Assembly (NCBI GenBank): GCA_009923895.1
Contig: RFSP01000108.1
Coordinates: 1 to 6,487, forward strand
Direction of reading: 5' to 3'
DNA from: Betaproteobacteria bacterium
Lineage (GTDB): Bacteria; Pseudomonadota; Gammaproteobacteria; Burkholderiales; Burkholderiaceae_C
DNA: 6,487 nt
Shown here: positions 1 to 5,379 of the stretch, piece after piece
Layout: each line of letters opens with the position of its first letter
Position numbering within the stretch: position 1 is the stretch's first letter
Program-made: the position numbers and the translations under genes
Notes under the pieces: model-generated
Told to the model about the DNA's origin: nothing
What the model saw: the letters and a program-made list of their open reading frames with translations, nothing else
Databases searched by the model: none

Positions 1-177
1 GAAAGCATCATTCACCAAGATACCCTCGAAATTGTGGTGTCAGATTCGGGATCGGGTTTTGACACGCATCATATTGTGTCACCCAAAATGCAGCCCGATG
101 CCCCTGACCATGGGGTGTTTGGGTTGGGCTTGGGCTTAACGTTCATTCGATCTTTGATGGATGGAGTCCAAACTCCC
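1..177 (+). CDS. 3' fragment of an RsbW/anti-sigma-type GHKL ATPase domain, open at the window start and in frame with fabD
   Basis: Frame 1 is open from the first base and encodes about 59 residues before the FabD start. Two ATP-binding boxes of the GHKL (HATPase_c) fold are visible. One is a G1-type box, DSGSGFD, at 43-63. The other is a glycine-rich G2 box followed by a helix, GLGLGLTFIRSLMD, at about 121-162. The spacing and the ending in LMD plus a few residues resemble RsbW/SpoIIAB-like serine kinases and anti-sigma regulators more than full histidine kinases. The N box would lie upstream of the window. Family members normally run roughly ten to fifteen residues past this point and then stop. 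Here the frame passes straight into MKPFAFVFPGQGSQ of FabD with no stop. GC is 88 of 177 bases by hand count, below the downstream genes. FabH, plsX or rpmF would be the usual neighbour upstream of fabD in this group. Domain assignment is fairly secure; whether the junction is biological is unknown. Confidence 0.6.
163..166 (+). promoter_or_regulatory. Ribosome binding site supporting the fabD start at 178
   Basis: A GGAG core lies 11 nt before the ATG at 178. Together with the match of the following residues to the usual FabD N-terminus, it favours initiation at 178 over the GTG at 34 that opens the longer frame. The spacing is slightly long. Confidence 0.5.
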
Positions 178-1116
178 ATGAAACCCTTCGCGTTTGTATT
201 CCCCGGTCAAGGCTCTCAAAGTGTGGGCATGTTGGATGCCTGGGCAGATCATCCGGCCGTCAAGGCCACCCTGGAGGAAGCCTCGCAGGCCTTGGGGGAA
301 GATGTGGCCGGGTTGATCCACAACGGCCCGAAAGAGACGTTGGATCTCACCACGAACACCCAGCCCGTCATGCTCACCGCCGCCATTGCCTGCTATCGCG
401 CCTGGCTTGCTGACGGCGGACCAGCGCCTGTGGCCGTGGCAGGACACTCCTTGGGCGAATACAGCGCTTTGGTGGCCGCGGGGGCTTTGAGTTTGTCCGA
501 CGCCCTGCCTTTGGTGCGATTCAGAGCGCAGGCCATGCAAGAGGCCGTGCCGGTGGGAGCGGGTGCCATGGCGGCCATCTTGGGCCTGGACGCGGCGGTG
601 GTGAAAGACGTGTGTGCTCAGGCGGCTGCCGCATCGGGACAGGCCGTTGAGGCGGCCAACTTCAATGACCCCAAGCAAACGGTCATTGCAGGCACCAAGG
701 CCGGTGTGGACAAAGCCTGTGAAATGCTCAAGGCTGCGGGTGCCAAGCGTGCCTTGCCGCTGGCGGTGTCGGCGCCCTTCCACTCTTCTTTGATGAAACC
801 GGCCGCTGAGCGTCTGCGTGAACGTTTGGCTTCGGTCACGATCCAAGTACCTGCCATTGCGGTGGTCAACAACATCGATGCCCAGGTGGAGAACGAACCC
901 AACGCCATCCGCCATGCGCTCTACCGCCAAGCTTATGGCGCCGTGCGGTGGGTGGAAGTGGTGCAAGCGCTTCGTGCCCGAGGGCTCGCCCACATCTTGG
1001 AATGCGGCCCGGGCAAGGTGCTGTCAGGGCTGGTCAAACGCATTGATGGCGAGGCGCAGAGCATGACGGTGCTGGACCCGGCCACGCTGGCCGAGGCTCG
1101 CTCGATGCTCGGCTGA
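178..1116 (+). CDS. fabD: Malonyl-CoA:ACP transacylase
   Basis: This cytoplasmic enzyme moves the malonyl group from CoA to the phosphopantetheine arm of ACP, supplying extender units for type II fatty acid synthesis. At 312 residues from the ATG at 178 it has normal family length. The oxyanion-hole motif PGQGSQ has Gln11. The nucleophile elbow GHSLGE has Ser91. Arg116 binds the malonyl carboxylate, His202 in APFHSS is the catalytic base partner, and Gln251 aligns with the conserved active-site Gln. The C-terminal GPGKVLSGLVKRI block is also typical. The frame continues upstream without a stop into an ATPase-like segment, giving a possible 360-residue form from GTG at 34. The alignment of MKPFAFVFPGQGSQ with known FabD starts and the GGAG at 163 argue for 178. 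fabG follows after 27 nt, consistent with one operon. Confidence 0.95.
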   Translation: MKPFAFVFPGQGSQSVGMLDAWADHPAVKATLEEASQALGEDVAGLIHNGPKETLDLTTNTQPVMLTAAIACYRAWLADGGPAPVAVAGHSLGEYSALVAAGALSLSDALPLVRFRAQAMQEAVPVGAGAMAAILGLDAAVVKDVCAQAAAASGQAVEAANFNDPKQTVIAGTKAGVDKACEMLKAAGAKRALPLAVSAPFHSSLMKPAAERLRERLASVTIQVPAIAVVNNIDAQVENEPNAIRHALYRQAYGAVRWVEVVQALRARGLAHILECGPGKVLSGLVKRIDGEAQSMTVLDPATLAEARSMLG

Positions 1117-1143
1117 CCATAGGCTTCGATAAGGGACACAGGA

Positions 1144-1899
1144 ATGAGTGAGACACCTGGCGACATCACAGGAAAAAAGGTGGCCTTGGTCACGGGGGCA
1201 AGCCGCGGCATTGGCCGGGCCATTGCCATGGCACTCGCGCAGCAGGGCTGCACGGTGATCGGCACGGCCACGACCGACGCCGGCGCCCAGGCAGTGACGG
1301 ACGCCTTGGCCCCTCACGGTGGACAAGGGCTGTGCCTGAACGTCAACGATGCCGCCGCATGCGATGCAGCGGTGGACGAGGTGCTCAAGACCCACGGTGG
1401 GCTGCACGTGCTGGTGAACAACGCGGGCATCACCCGCGACACCTTGGCCATGCGAATGAAAGACGAGGACTGGGATGCGGTCATGGACACCAACTTGAAG
1501 GCGGTGTTTCGACTCAGCCGCGCGGTGATGCGTCCCATGATGAAGCAGCGCTTTGGGCGCATCATCAACATCACCTCGGTGGTGGGTGCCAGTGGGAACG
1601 CCGGTCAAGCCAACTACGCCGCGGCCAAAGCGGGGGTGGCCGGCATGACCCGTGCGCTGGCCCGTGAGCTGGGCAGCCGCAACATCACCGTCAATTGCAT
1701 CGCCCCGGGCTTCATCGGCACCGACATGACGGCCGAACTGCCCGAGACCCAAAAGACGGCTTTGCTGCAGCAAATTCCGCTGGGTCGCCTGGGAACCCCC
1801 GAAGAAATTGCCCATGCCGTGGCTTTTTTGGCCAGCCCGCTGGCGGGCTACATCACGGGCACCGAACTGCATGTCAACGGCGGCATGTTCATGGGATAA
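1144..1899 (+). CDS. fabG: 3-oxoacyl-ACP reductase
   Basis: This NADPH-dependent cytoplasmic enzyme reduces 3-ketoacyl-ACP to 3-hydroxyacyl-ACP, the first reduction of the elongation cycle. The 251-residue protein is a classical short-chain dehydrogenase. It has the Rossmann motif TGASRGIGR at residues 17-25 and NNAG at 92-95. The catalytic tetrad is Asn117, Ser145, Tyr158 and Lys162 (YAAAK). The PGFIGTDMT loop is at 188-196, and the C-terminus ends in TGTELHVNGGMFMG, as FabG proteins do. The N-terminus has about ten extra residues (MSETPGDITG) before the first strand, within the range for this group. An AAGGGA Shine-Dalgarno lies at 1131-1136. Other SDR enzymes share these motifs, but the position between fabD and acpP settles the assignment. 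An 86-nt spacer with a candidate promoter separates it from acpP. Confidence 0.95.
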   Translation: MSETPGDITGKKVALVTGASRGIGRAIAMALAQQGCTVIGTATTDAGAQAVTDALAPHGGQGLCLNVNDAAACDAAVDEVLKTHGGLHVLVNNAGITRDTLAMRMKDEDWDAVMDTNLKAVFRLSRAVMRPMMKQRFGRIINITSVVGASGNAGQANYAAAKAGVAGMTRALARELGSRNITVNCIAPGFIGTDMTAELPETQKTALLQQIPLGRLGTPEEIAHAVAFLASPLAGYITGTELHVNGGMFMG

Positions 1900-1943
1900 C
1901 TTGCAAGTTTGCAACCACTAACACCCGGTCCAAGCCCCGCCGG

Positions 1944-1949
1944 TAGAAT
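1944..1949 (+). promoter_or_regulatory. Candidate -10 element for acpP
   Basis: TAGAAT matches five of six bases of the sigma-70 -10 consensus and sits 36 nt before the acpP start, in the widest spacer inside the fab cluster. No convincing -35 hexamer is seen at 16-18 nt spacing. ACP is needed in large molar excess, so a private promoter would make sense, but this is inference. Confidence 0.35.
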
Positions 1950-1975
1950 TGAGGGCTGTTATTTCACACACTCCT

Positions 1976-1980
1976 GGAGG
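1976..1980 (+). promoter_or_regulatory. Strong acpP ribosome binding site inside a short inverted repeat
   Basis: GGAGG lies 5 nt before the ATG at 1986 and is the strongest Shine-Dalgarno in the window. It is flanked by an inverted repeat, ACTCC at 1970-1974 and GGAGT at 1980-1984, with a 5-nt loop. A weak hairpin could therefore partly cover the site. Confidence 0.6.
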
Positions 1981-1985
1981 GAGTC

Positions 1986-2222
1986 ATGAGCGATATCGAA
2001 GCCCGCGTCAAGAAGATCGTTGCCGAGCAACTGGGCGTGCCTGAGTCCGACGTCACCAACGAAAAGGCTTTTGTGGCCGATCTGGGTGCGGATTCTTTGG
2101 ACACCGTGGAGCTGGTGATGGCCCTCGAAGACGAGTTTGGGATCGAAATCCCCGACGAGGAAGCCGAGAAGATCACCACAGTGCAACTGGCGATTGACTA
2201 CGCACTCAAGCACAAGAAGTAA
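1986..2222 (+). CDS. acpP: Acyl carrier protein
   Basis: This small acidic cytoplasmic protein carries growing acyl chains as thioesters on a 4'-phosphopantetheine arm. It serves FabD, FabG, FabF and the rest of the type II fatty acid synthesis cycle, and donates acyl groups for phospholipids and lipid A. It is 78 residues, the standard length. The phosphopantetheine attachment site is Ser37 in GADSLDTVELVMALE. The acidic recognition helix II (Glu and Asp residues at about 43-52) and the IPDEEAEKITTV segment are intact. The start is fixed by the MSDIEARVKKIV N-terminus typical of proteobacterial AcpP and by the GGAGG just upstream. Its stop codon overlaps the fabF start by one base (TAATG). 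Confidence 0.97.
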   Translation: MSDIEARVKKIVAEQLGVPESDVTNEKAFVADLGADSLDTVELVMALEDEFGIEIPDEEAEKITTVQLAIDYALKHKK

Positions 2223-3466
2223 TGAGCAGAAGACGCGTCGTCGTCACCGGCCTCGGGCTTGTGAGCCCGGTGGGCAACACAGTCGCCGAAGGCTGGTCGC
2301 ACCTGCTGGCCGGAAAATCCGGCATCGCCCACATCACCAAGTTTGATGCCTCGGCGTTTGCTTGCCGCTTTGCGGGTGAGGTCAAAGGGTTCAATGTCGA
2401 GGACTACATCCCCGGCAAAGAAGCCCGTCACATGGACACCTTCATCCATTTCGGCATGGCTGCGGCCATCCAAGCGGTGCGCGATGCGGGGCTGTCGACG
2501 GGCGACGCGTTGAGCGAAGAAGCGGCCGAGCGCATCGGCTGCATGGTCGGTTCGGGCATTGGCGGATTGCCCATGATCGAACAGACCGATGGGGACTATC
2601 GCGAGCGTGGACCCCGCCGGATTTCTCCTTTCTTTGTGCCGGCTTCGATCATCAACATGATCTCCGGCCACATCTCCATTCACTATGGCTTCAAGGGTCC
2701 CAACCTGGCCATCGTGACGGCCTGCACCACGGGCTTGCATTGCATCGGTGAAGCGGGGCGTTTGATCGAATACGGTGACGCCGACGTCATGATTGCAGGC
2801 GGTGCAGAAAGCACCGTGTCACCCTTGGGTGTGGGAGGCTTTGCGGCTGCACGCGCGCTGTCCACCCGCAACGACTCTCCCGAGACGGCGTCTCGGCCTT
2901 GGGACAAGGACCGAGATGGCTTTGTGCTGGGTGAGGGCGCAGGGGTCTTGGTGCTTGAGGAATACGAGCATGCCAAAAAGCGTGGCGCGAAGATCTACGC
3001 CGAGTTGGCCGGTTTTGGCATGGGGGCAGACGCCTTTCACATGACTGCGCCCAATGTGGATGGTCCCAAGCGATCCATGTTGGCGGCACTGCGCAATGCG
3101 CGGGTCAACGCGCCAGAGGTGAATTACCTCAACGCCCACGGCACTTCCACGCCATTGGGTGATATCAACGAAACCAATGCCATCAAACTGGCTTTGGGGG
3201 ATCACGCCAAGAAAGTGGTGGTCAACTCCACCAAGTCCATGACGGGTCACTTGTTGGGCGGCGCGGGAGGCATCGAGTCGGTCTTTACCGTGCTGGCCAT
3301 CCATCACCAGGTTTCTCCCCCCACCATCAACATCTTCCAGCAAGACCCCGAGTGCGATCTGGATTTCTGCGCCAACACGGCGCGAGACCTCAAGATCGAT
3401 GTGGCTGTGAAAAACAACTTCGGTTTTGGTGGGACCAACGGGACCTTGGTGTTCCGCAAGCTCTGA
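2222..3466 (+). CDS. fabF: 3-oxoacyl-ACP synthase II (KAS II)
   Basis: This cytoplasmic condensing enzyme extends acyl-ACP by two carbons using malonyl-ACP. It is the main elongation synthase and, in E. coli, the one that makes cis-vaccenate in a temperature-dependent way. The 414-residue protein has the full thiolase-fold KAS triad: Cys168 in TACTTGLH, His306 in NAHGTST and His343 in MTGHLLGGAGG. Lys338 supports the triad, and the glycine-rich NNFGFGGTN loop carries the gating Phe402. Cys-His-His rather than Cys-His-Asn separates it from FabH, and the position after acpP favours FabF over FabB. Its ATG shares one base with the acpP stop, and no strong Shine-Dalgarno precedes it. Translation may therefore depend on ribosomes finishing acpP. 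The CTTTG-type codons and overall composition match the neighbouring fab genes. Confidence 0.95.
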   Translation: MSRRRVVVTGLGLVSPVGNTVAEGWSHLLAGKSGIAHITKFDASAFACRFAGEVKGFNVEDYIPGKEARHMDTFIHFGMAAAIQAVRDAGLSTGDALSEEAAERIGCMVGSGIGGLPMIEQTDGDYRERGPRRISPFFVPASIINMISGHISIHYGFKGPNLAIVTACTTGLHCIGEAGRLIEYGDADVMIAGGAESTVSPLGVGGFAAARALSTRNDSPETASRPWDKDRDGFVLGEGAGVLVLEEYEHAKKRGAKIYAELAGFGMGADAFHMTAPNVDGPKRSMLAALRNARVNAPEVNYLNAHGTSTPLGDINETNAIKLALGDHAKKVVVNSTKSMTGHLLGGAGGIESVFTVLAIHHQVSPPTINIFQQDPECDLDFCANTARDLKIDVAVKNNFGFGGTNGTLVFRKL

Positions 3467-3569
3467 TCGGGGGTCAATCCCTTGGGTTTTTGACTCCTCG
3501 ACGAGGCACCGTCCGCCTCGCCTGTTGGTGGGCTTGTGAGGCGAGACCCCAACCCAGCACAATGCCCCC
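3467..3569 (+). other. Spacer between the fatty acid cluster and the rpoE group
   Basis: This 103-nt stretch has no credible ORF. It contains short inverted repeats: GTCAA at 3473-3477 with TTGAC at 3490-3494, CCTCG at 3496-3500 with CGAGG at 3502-3506, and CGCCTC at 3514-3519 with GAGGCG at 3538-3543. None is a long GC-rich stem followed by a T run, so no standard intrinsic terminator can be called. The 3' end carries a candidate promoter for the downstream genes. It probably marks a transcription-unit boundary. Confidence 0.4.
3534..3563 (+). promoter_or_regulatory. Candidate sigma-70-type promoter with a near-leaderless start
   Basis: TTGTGA at 3534-3539 matches four of six -35 bases. CACAAT at 3558-3563 is a -10-like hexamer, with an 18-nt spacer. 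Only six bases separate the -10 from the ATG at 3570, so transcripts would start at or next to the start codon. The absence of a Shine-Dalgarno there fits this. It would drive the small membrane protein gene and probably rpoE-rseA-rseB. Confidence 0.35.
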
Positions 3570-4040
3570 ATGCGCTCCCCGCCACCCGTTTCCGTGACTT
3601 GGGCTCCCGCCTCTGACGATGTCACCACCCGTTTGTGGTGGGCCGTTCAAGCGCTGATCTATGGCCTGACAGGGGGTGTGGTGTCCGCTTGGACGGCCTA
3701 CATCGCCTGGGACACTTGGGTGCCGTCCGGCTCCATTGCCGCGTGGGATGCTCACCGAGCGGCTGTCTTGGCGGCCGTGGTCTGCGCGTCATGCGGGCTG
3801 GCCTGGGGGTGGTGGTTGGCGGGCACCCATGCCCGCCGGCAGGGCTTGTTGCATTTGGCATGGACCGGAGCGTTCTGGCAGTTTCAGGGCTTGGAAGTGC
3901 CGGCTCCGCGCGTGATGCTCGACCTGGGCCCTTGGATGCTTTTGCAGGTTGGGGGGCAATGGGTGAGCCTGTCCAAGGGTTTGGCGCGAGAGGCGTGGCA
4001 TCCCTTGCGTGCTGCGATATATTCACGCGCCCAGTCTTAG
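3570..4040 (+). CDS. Small membrane protein of unknown function next to rpoE
   Basis: I do not recognise a named family for this 156-residue protein. Two hydrophobic helices are clear, at about residues 23-46 and 63-84, rich in Trp and Ala. Roughly 70 residues follow with a pattern of alternating hydrophobic and glycine residues (LAWTGAFWQFQG, then VMLDLGPWMLLQVGGQW). The end is WHPLRAAIYSRAQS. Two close helices followed by a small cytoplasmic beta-type tail vaguely recall YgfX/CptA-like proteins, but I see no decisive motif, so this is only a suggestion. From memory, hypothetical proteins of similar size sit at this position in related Burkholderiales. No Shine-Dalgarno precedes the ATG. A GTG at 3594 is an in-frame alternative, equally without a ribosome binding site. 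rpoE begins 24 nt downstream, so co-transcription with the stress module is likely. Confidence 0.75.
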   Translation: MRSPPPVSVTWAPASDDVTTRLWWAVQALIYGLTGGVVSAWTAYIAWDTWVPSGSIAAWDAHRAAVLAAVVCASCGLAWGWWLAGTHARRQGLLHLAWTGAFWQFQGLEVPAPRVMLDLGPWMLLQVGGQWVSLSKGLAREAWHPLRAAIYSRAQS

Positions 4041-4064
4041 CCCAACTCCTCAAGCTGCCCTTTC

Positions 4065-4703
4065 ATGCCCGATGCGGACGTCGATGCGCTGCTGATCGAG
4101 CGCGTCAAGCGCGGTGACAGCCGCGCTTTTGAAATGCTGGTGGTGAAGTACCGAAGGCGGGTGGAACGACTCATCGCCCGCATGGTCCGTGACCCTGACA
4201 AGGTGCAAGACCTGGCCCAGGAAGCCTTTATCAGCGCCTACCGGGCTTTGCCCAATTTCCGAGGGGACAGTGCCTTTTACACCTGGCTGTACCGCATTGC
4301 GGTGAACACCGCCAAGCGAGCGCTGGTGGAGGCCCGTCGTGATCCGGTGGTCCTGGAGTCCAGCTTGCGCGTGGCTGCTGAGGGCGATGGCGATGAAAAT
4401 TCTCGCGCCGGTGGGGAACTAATCGATCGGTTGGGGGACAAAGCCACGGACTGCGCAACCCCTGAGGCGGTGTTGGCCAGTCGAGAAATTGCGGCGGCGG
4501 TGAACGCGGCCATGGAGGCCTTGTCCGAAGACCTGCGTCAGGCCGTCACCTTGCGAGAGATTGAAGGACTCAGCTACGAAGAAATTGCAGACGTCATGAA
4601 TTGCCCGATTGGAACGGTGCGATCACGTATCTTTCGCGCCCGTGAAGCCATTGCACAAAAACTGCGGCCCTTGCTCGACACCCCTGAGGGGAGGCGTTGG
4701 TGA
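4065..4703 (+). CDS. rpoE: ECF RNA polymerase sigma factor, RpoE/AlgU type
   Basis: This sigma factor directs RNA polymerase to envelope-stress promoters and is held inactive at the inner membrane by RseA, encoded next. It is 212 residues, slightly above the roughly 190-200 of E. coli RpoE and P. aeruginosa AlgU. Region 2 spans about residues 20-90, with the core-binding and -10-recognising block RDPDKVQDLAQEAFISAYRAL and then FYTWLYRIAVNTAKRAL. A charged linker covers about 91-135 and is longer than in E. coli. Region 4 spans about 137-200, with the helix-turn-helix LSYEEIADVMNCPIGTVRSRIFRAREAI. The ATG at 4065 lacks a visible Shine-Dalgarno. Coupling to the gene ending 24 nt upstream or an unusual initiation signal is possible. 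No clear sigma-E-type promoter was found just upstream, so autoregulation is not shown by the sequence. Confidence 0.93.
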   Translation: MPDADVDALLIERVKRGDSRAFEMLVVKYRRRVERLIARMVRDPDKVQDLAQEAFISAYRALPNFRGDSAFYTWLYRIAVNTAKRALVEARRDPVVLESSLRVAAEGDGDENSRAGGELIDRLGDKATDCATPEAVLASREIAAAVNAAMEALSEDLRQAVTLREIEGLSYEEIADVMNCPIGTVRSRIFRAREAIAQKLRPLLDTPEGRRW

Positions 4704-4749
4704 TCACCTCGCCCCGTACCGCTGTGGGCCCATGGATGCTTGATTGACC

Positions 4750-5379
4750 ATGAAACCTCGCCAACCTTTACGTCAGTCCTCCCTTGCCTTGGAAGAGGCG
4801 GGTGCGCCCTGGGCTTTGTCGCCGCACGTCGGTGAGCGGGTCTCGGAGTTGATGGATGCGCAAACCCCTGCGCCCCCTGGGTTGGCGCCCGGTGATGAGT
4901 TGGCGGGGTGGGCCAGTGCCCACTGGCATGACGACCGTGTGCGCGAGGCTTGGGGCGTCTACCACTTGGTGGGCGACGTCATGCGCTGCGAAGACCTGGC
5001 CAAAGAGCAAGACCGACGGCCGATGACCGATGCGGCCTTTGTGTCTGCCTTGCGAGACCGGATGCGCCACGAGCCCGTGGTGCTGGCGCCTCGGGCCCCG
5101 GTGAGGGCTCGGGCTGCGCTTTGGGCACACCGTTGGAACGCCGTGGCGGCGGTGGCGGGTGTGGCCGCGGTGGCGGGGGTGGCCAGCGTCCTGTGGACCT
5201 CCCAGCCCCCCGCGGCACAAATGGAGGCTTTGGGGGAGCCGGCGACCCAAGTGGTGGACAGTGCTCTCATTCGTGACGCCAAGCTCGATCAGTACCTGCG
5301 CGCGCACCGCGGGGGTCCTGTGGCGCTGCCTGGTGGCCCCACGGGCCGGTTTGAGACTGTGGTGCTGGAAAAGAAATGA
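4750..5379 (+). CDS. rseA: Membrane anti-sigma factor, RseA/MucA type
   Basis: This is an inner-membrane protein whose cytoplasmic N-terminal domain binds RpoE and whose periplasmic tail is bound by RseB. Stress-triggered proteolysis by DegS/AlgW-like and RseP-like proteases releases the sigma factor in studied relatives. The 209-residue protein shows an N-terminal anti-sigma region at about 28-85 (GERVSELMDAQ, then VREAWGVYHLVGDVMR). A linker of Arg and Pro follows, with one transmembrane helix at about 131-149 and a 60-residue periplasmic tail. It has a single cysteine (Cys80), so it is not a zinc-binding anti-sigma factor. The helix contains a duplicated hexapeptide AVAGVA. ATG at 4750 is preferred; TTG at 4744 is the only longer in-frame option because a TGA stands at 4741. 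The spacer after rpoE is 46 nt. rseB overlaps the stop by four bases. The identity rests on weak motifs plus a very strong context. Confidence 0.88.
   Translation: MKPRQPLRQSSLALEEAGAPWALSPHVGERVSELMDAQTPAPPGLAPGDELAGWASAHWHDDRVREAWGVYHLVGDVMRCEDLAKEQDRRPMTDAAFVSALRDRMRHEPVVLAPRAPVRARAALWAHRWNAVAAVAGVAAVAGVASVLWTSQPPAAQMEALGEPATQVVDSALIRDAKLDQYLRAHRGGPVALPGGPTGRFETVVLEKK
5149..5184 (+). repeat. 18-bp tandem duplication within the rseA transmembrane segment
   Basis: Two adjacent 18-base units, 5149-5166 and 5167-5184, differ at one position (T versus G at the 12th base). Each encodes AVAGVA, residues 134-139 and 140-145 of RseA. The copies keep the frame and extend the membrane helix by six residues. 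Confidence 0.8.

Noticed and set aside
34..177. GTG at 34 as the true fabD start, giving a 360-residue protein
   Set aside because: FabD proteins begin at MKPFAFVFPGQGSQ-like sequence. The 48 extra residues belong to an ATPase fold, and a GGAG precedes the ATG at 178.
136..993. Long minus-strand ORF opposite fabD (285 codons)
   Set aside because: It is Arg/His/Gly-rich without recognisable domains and mirrors a well-conserved fabD, as expected from codon bias in GC-rich DNA.
1024..1914. Long minus-strand ORF opposite fabG (296 codons)
   Set aside because: Same shadow character: low-complexity His/Gly/Arg composition, no motif, and complete overlap with a conserved gene.
1901..1914. TTGCAA-GT-TTGCAA repeat after fabG as an operator or terminator
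   Set aside because: The two-base loop cannot form a normal hairpin and no T run follows. The motif is too short to call.
3473..3543. Intrinsic terminator after fabF
   Set aside because: The inverted repeats are only 5-6 bp, some with unsuitable loops, and none is followed by a T tract.
3592..3616. Sigma-E-type promoter (GACTT ... TCTGA) inside the start of the small membrane protein gene
   Set aside because: The hexamer-like pieces are only about 11 nt apart, while sigma-E promoters need roughly 16.
2819..3628. Minus-strand ORF opposite the 3' part of fabF (269 codons)
   Set aside because: No recognisable domain and no start signal. It is antisense to the conserved KAS active-site region.
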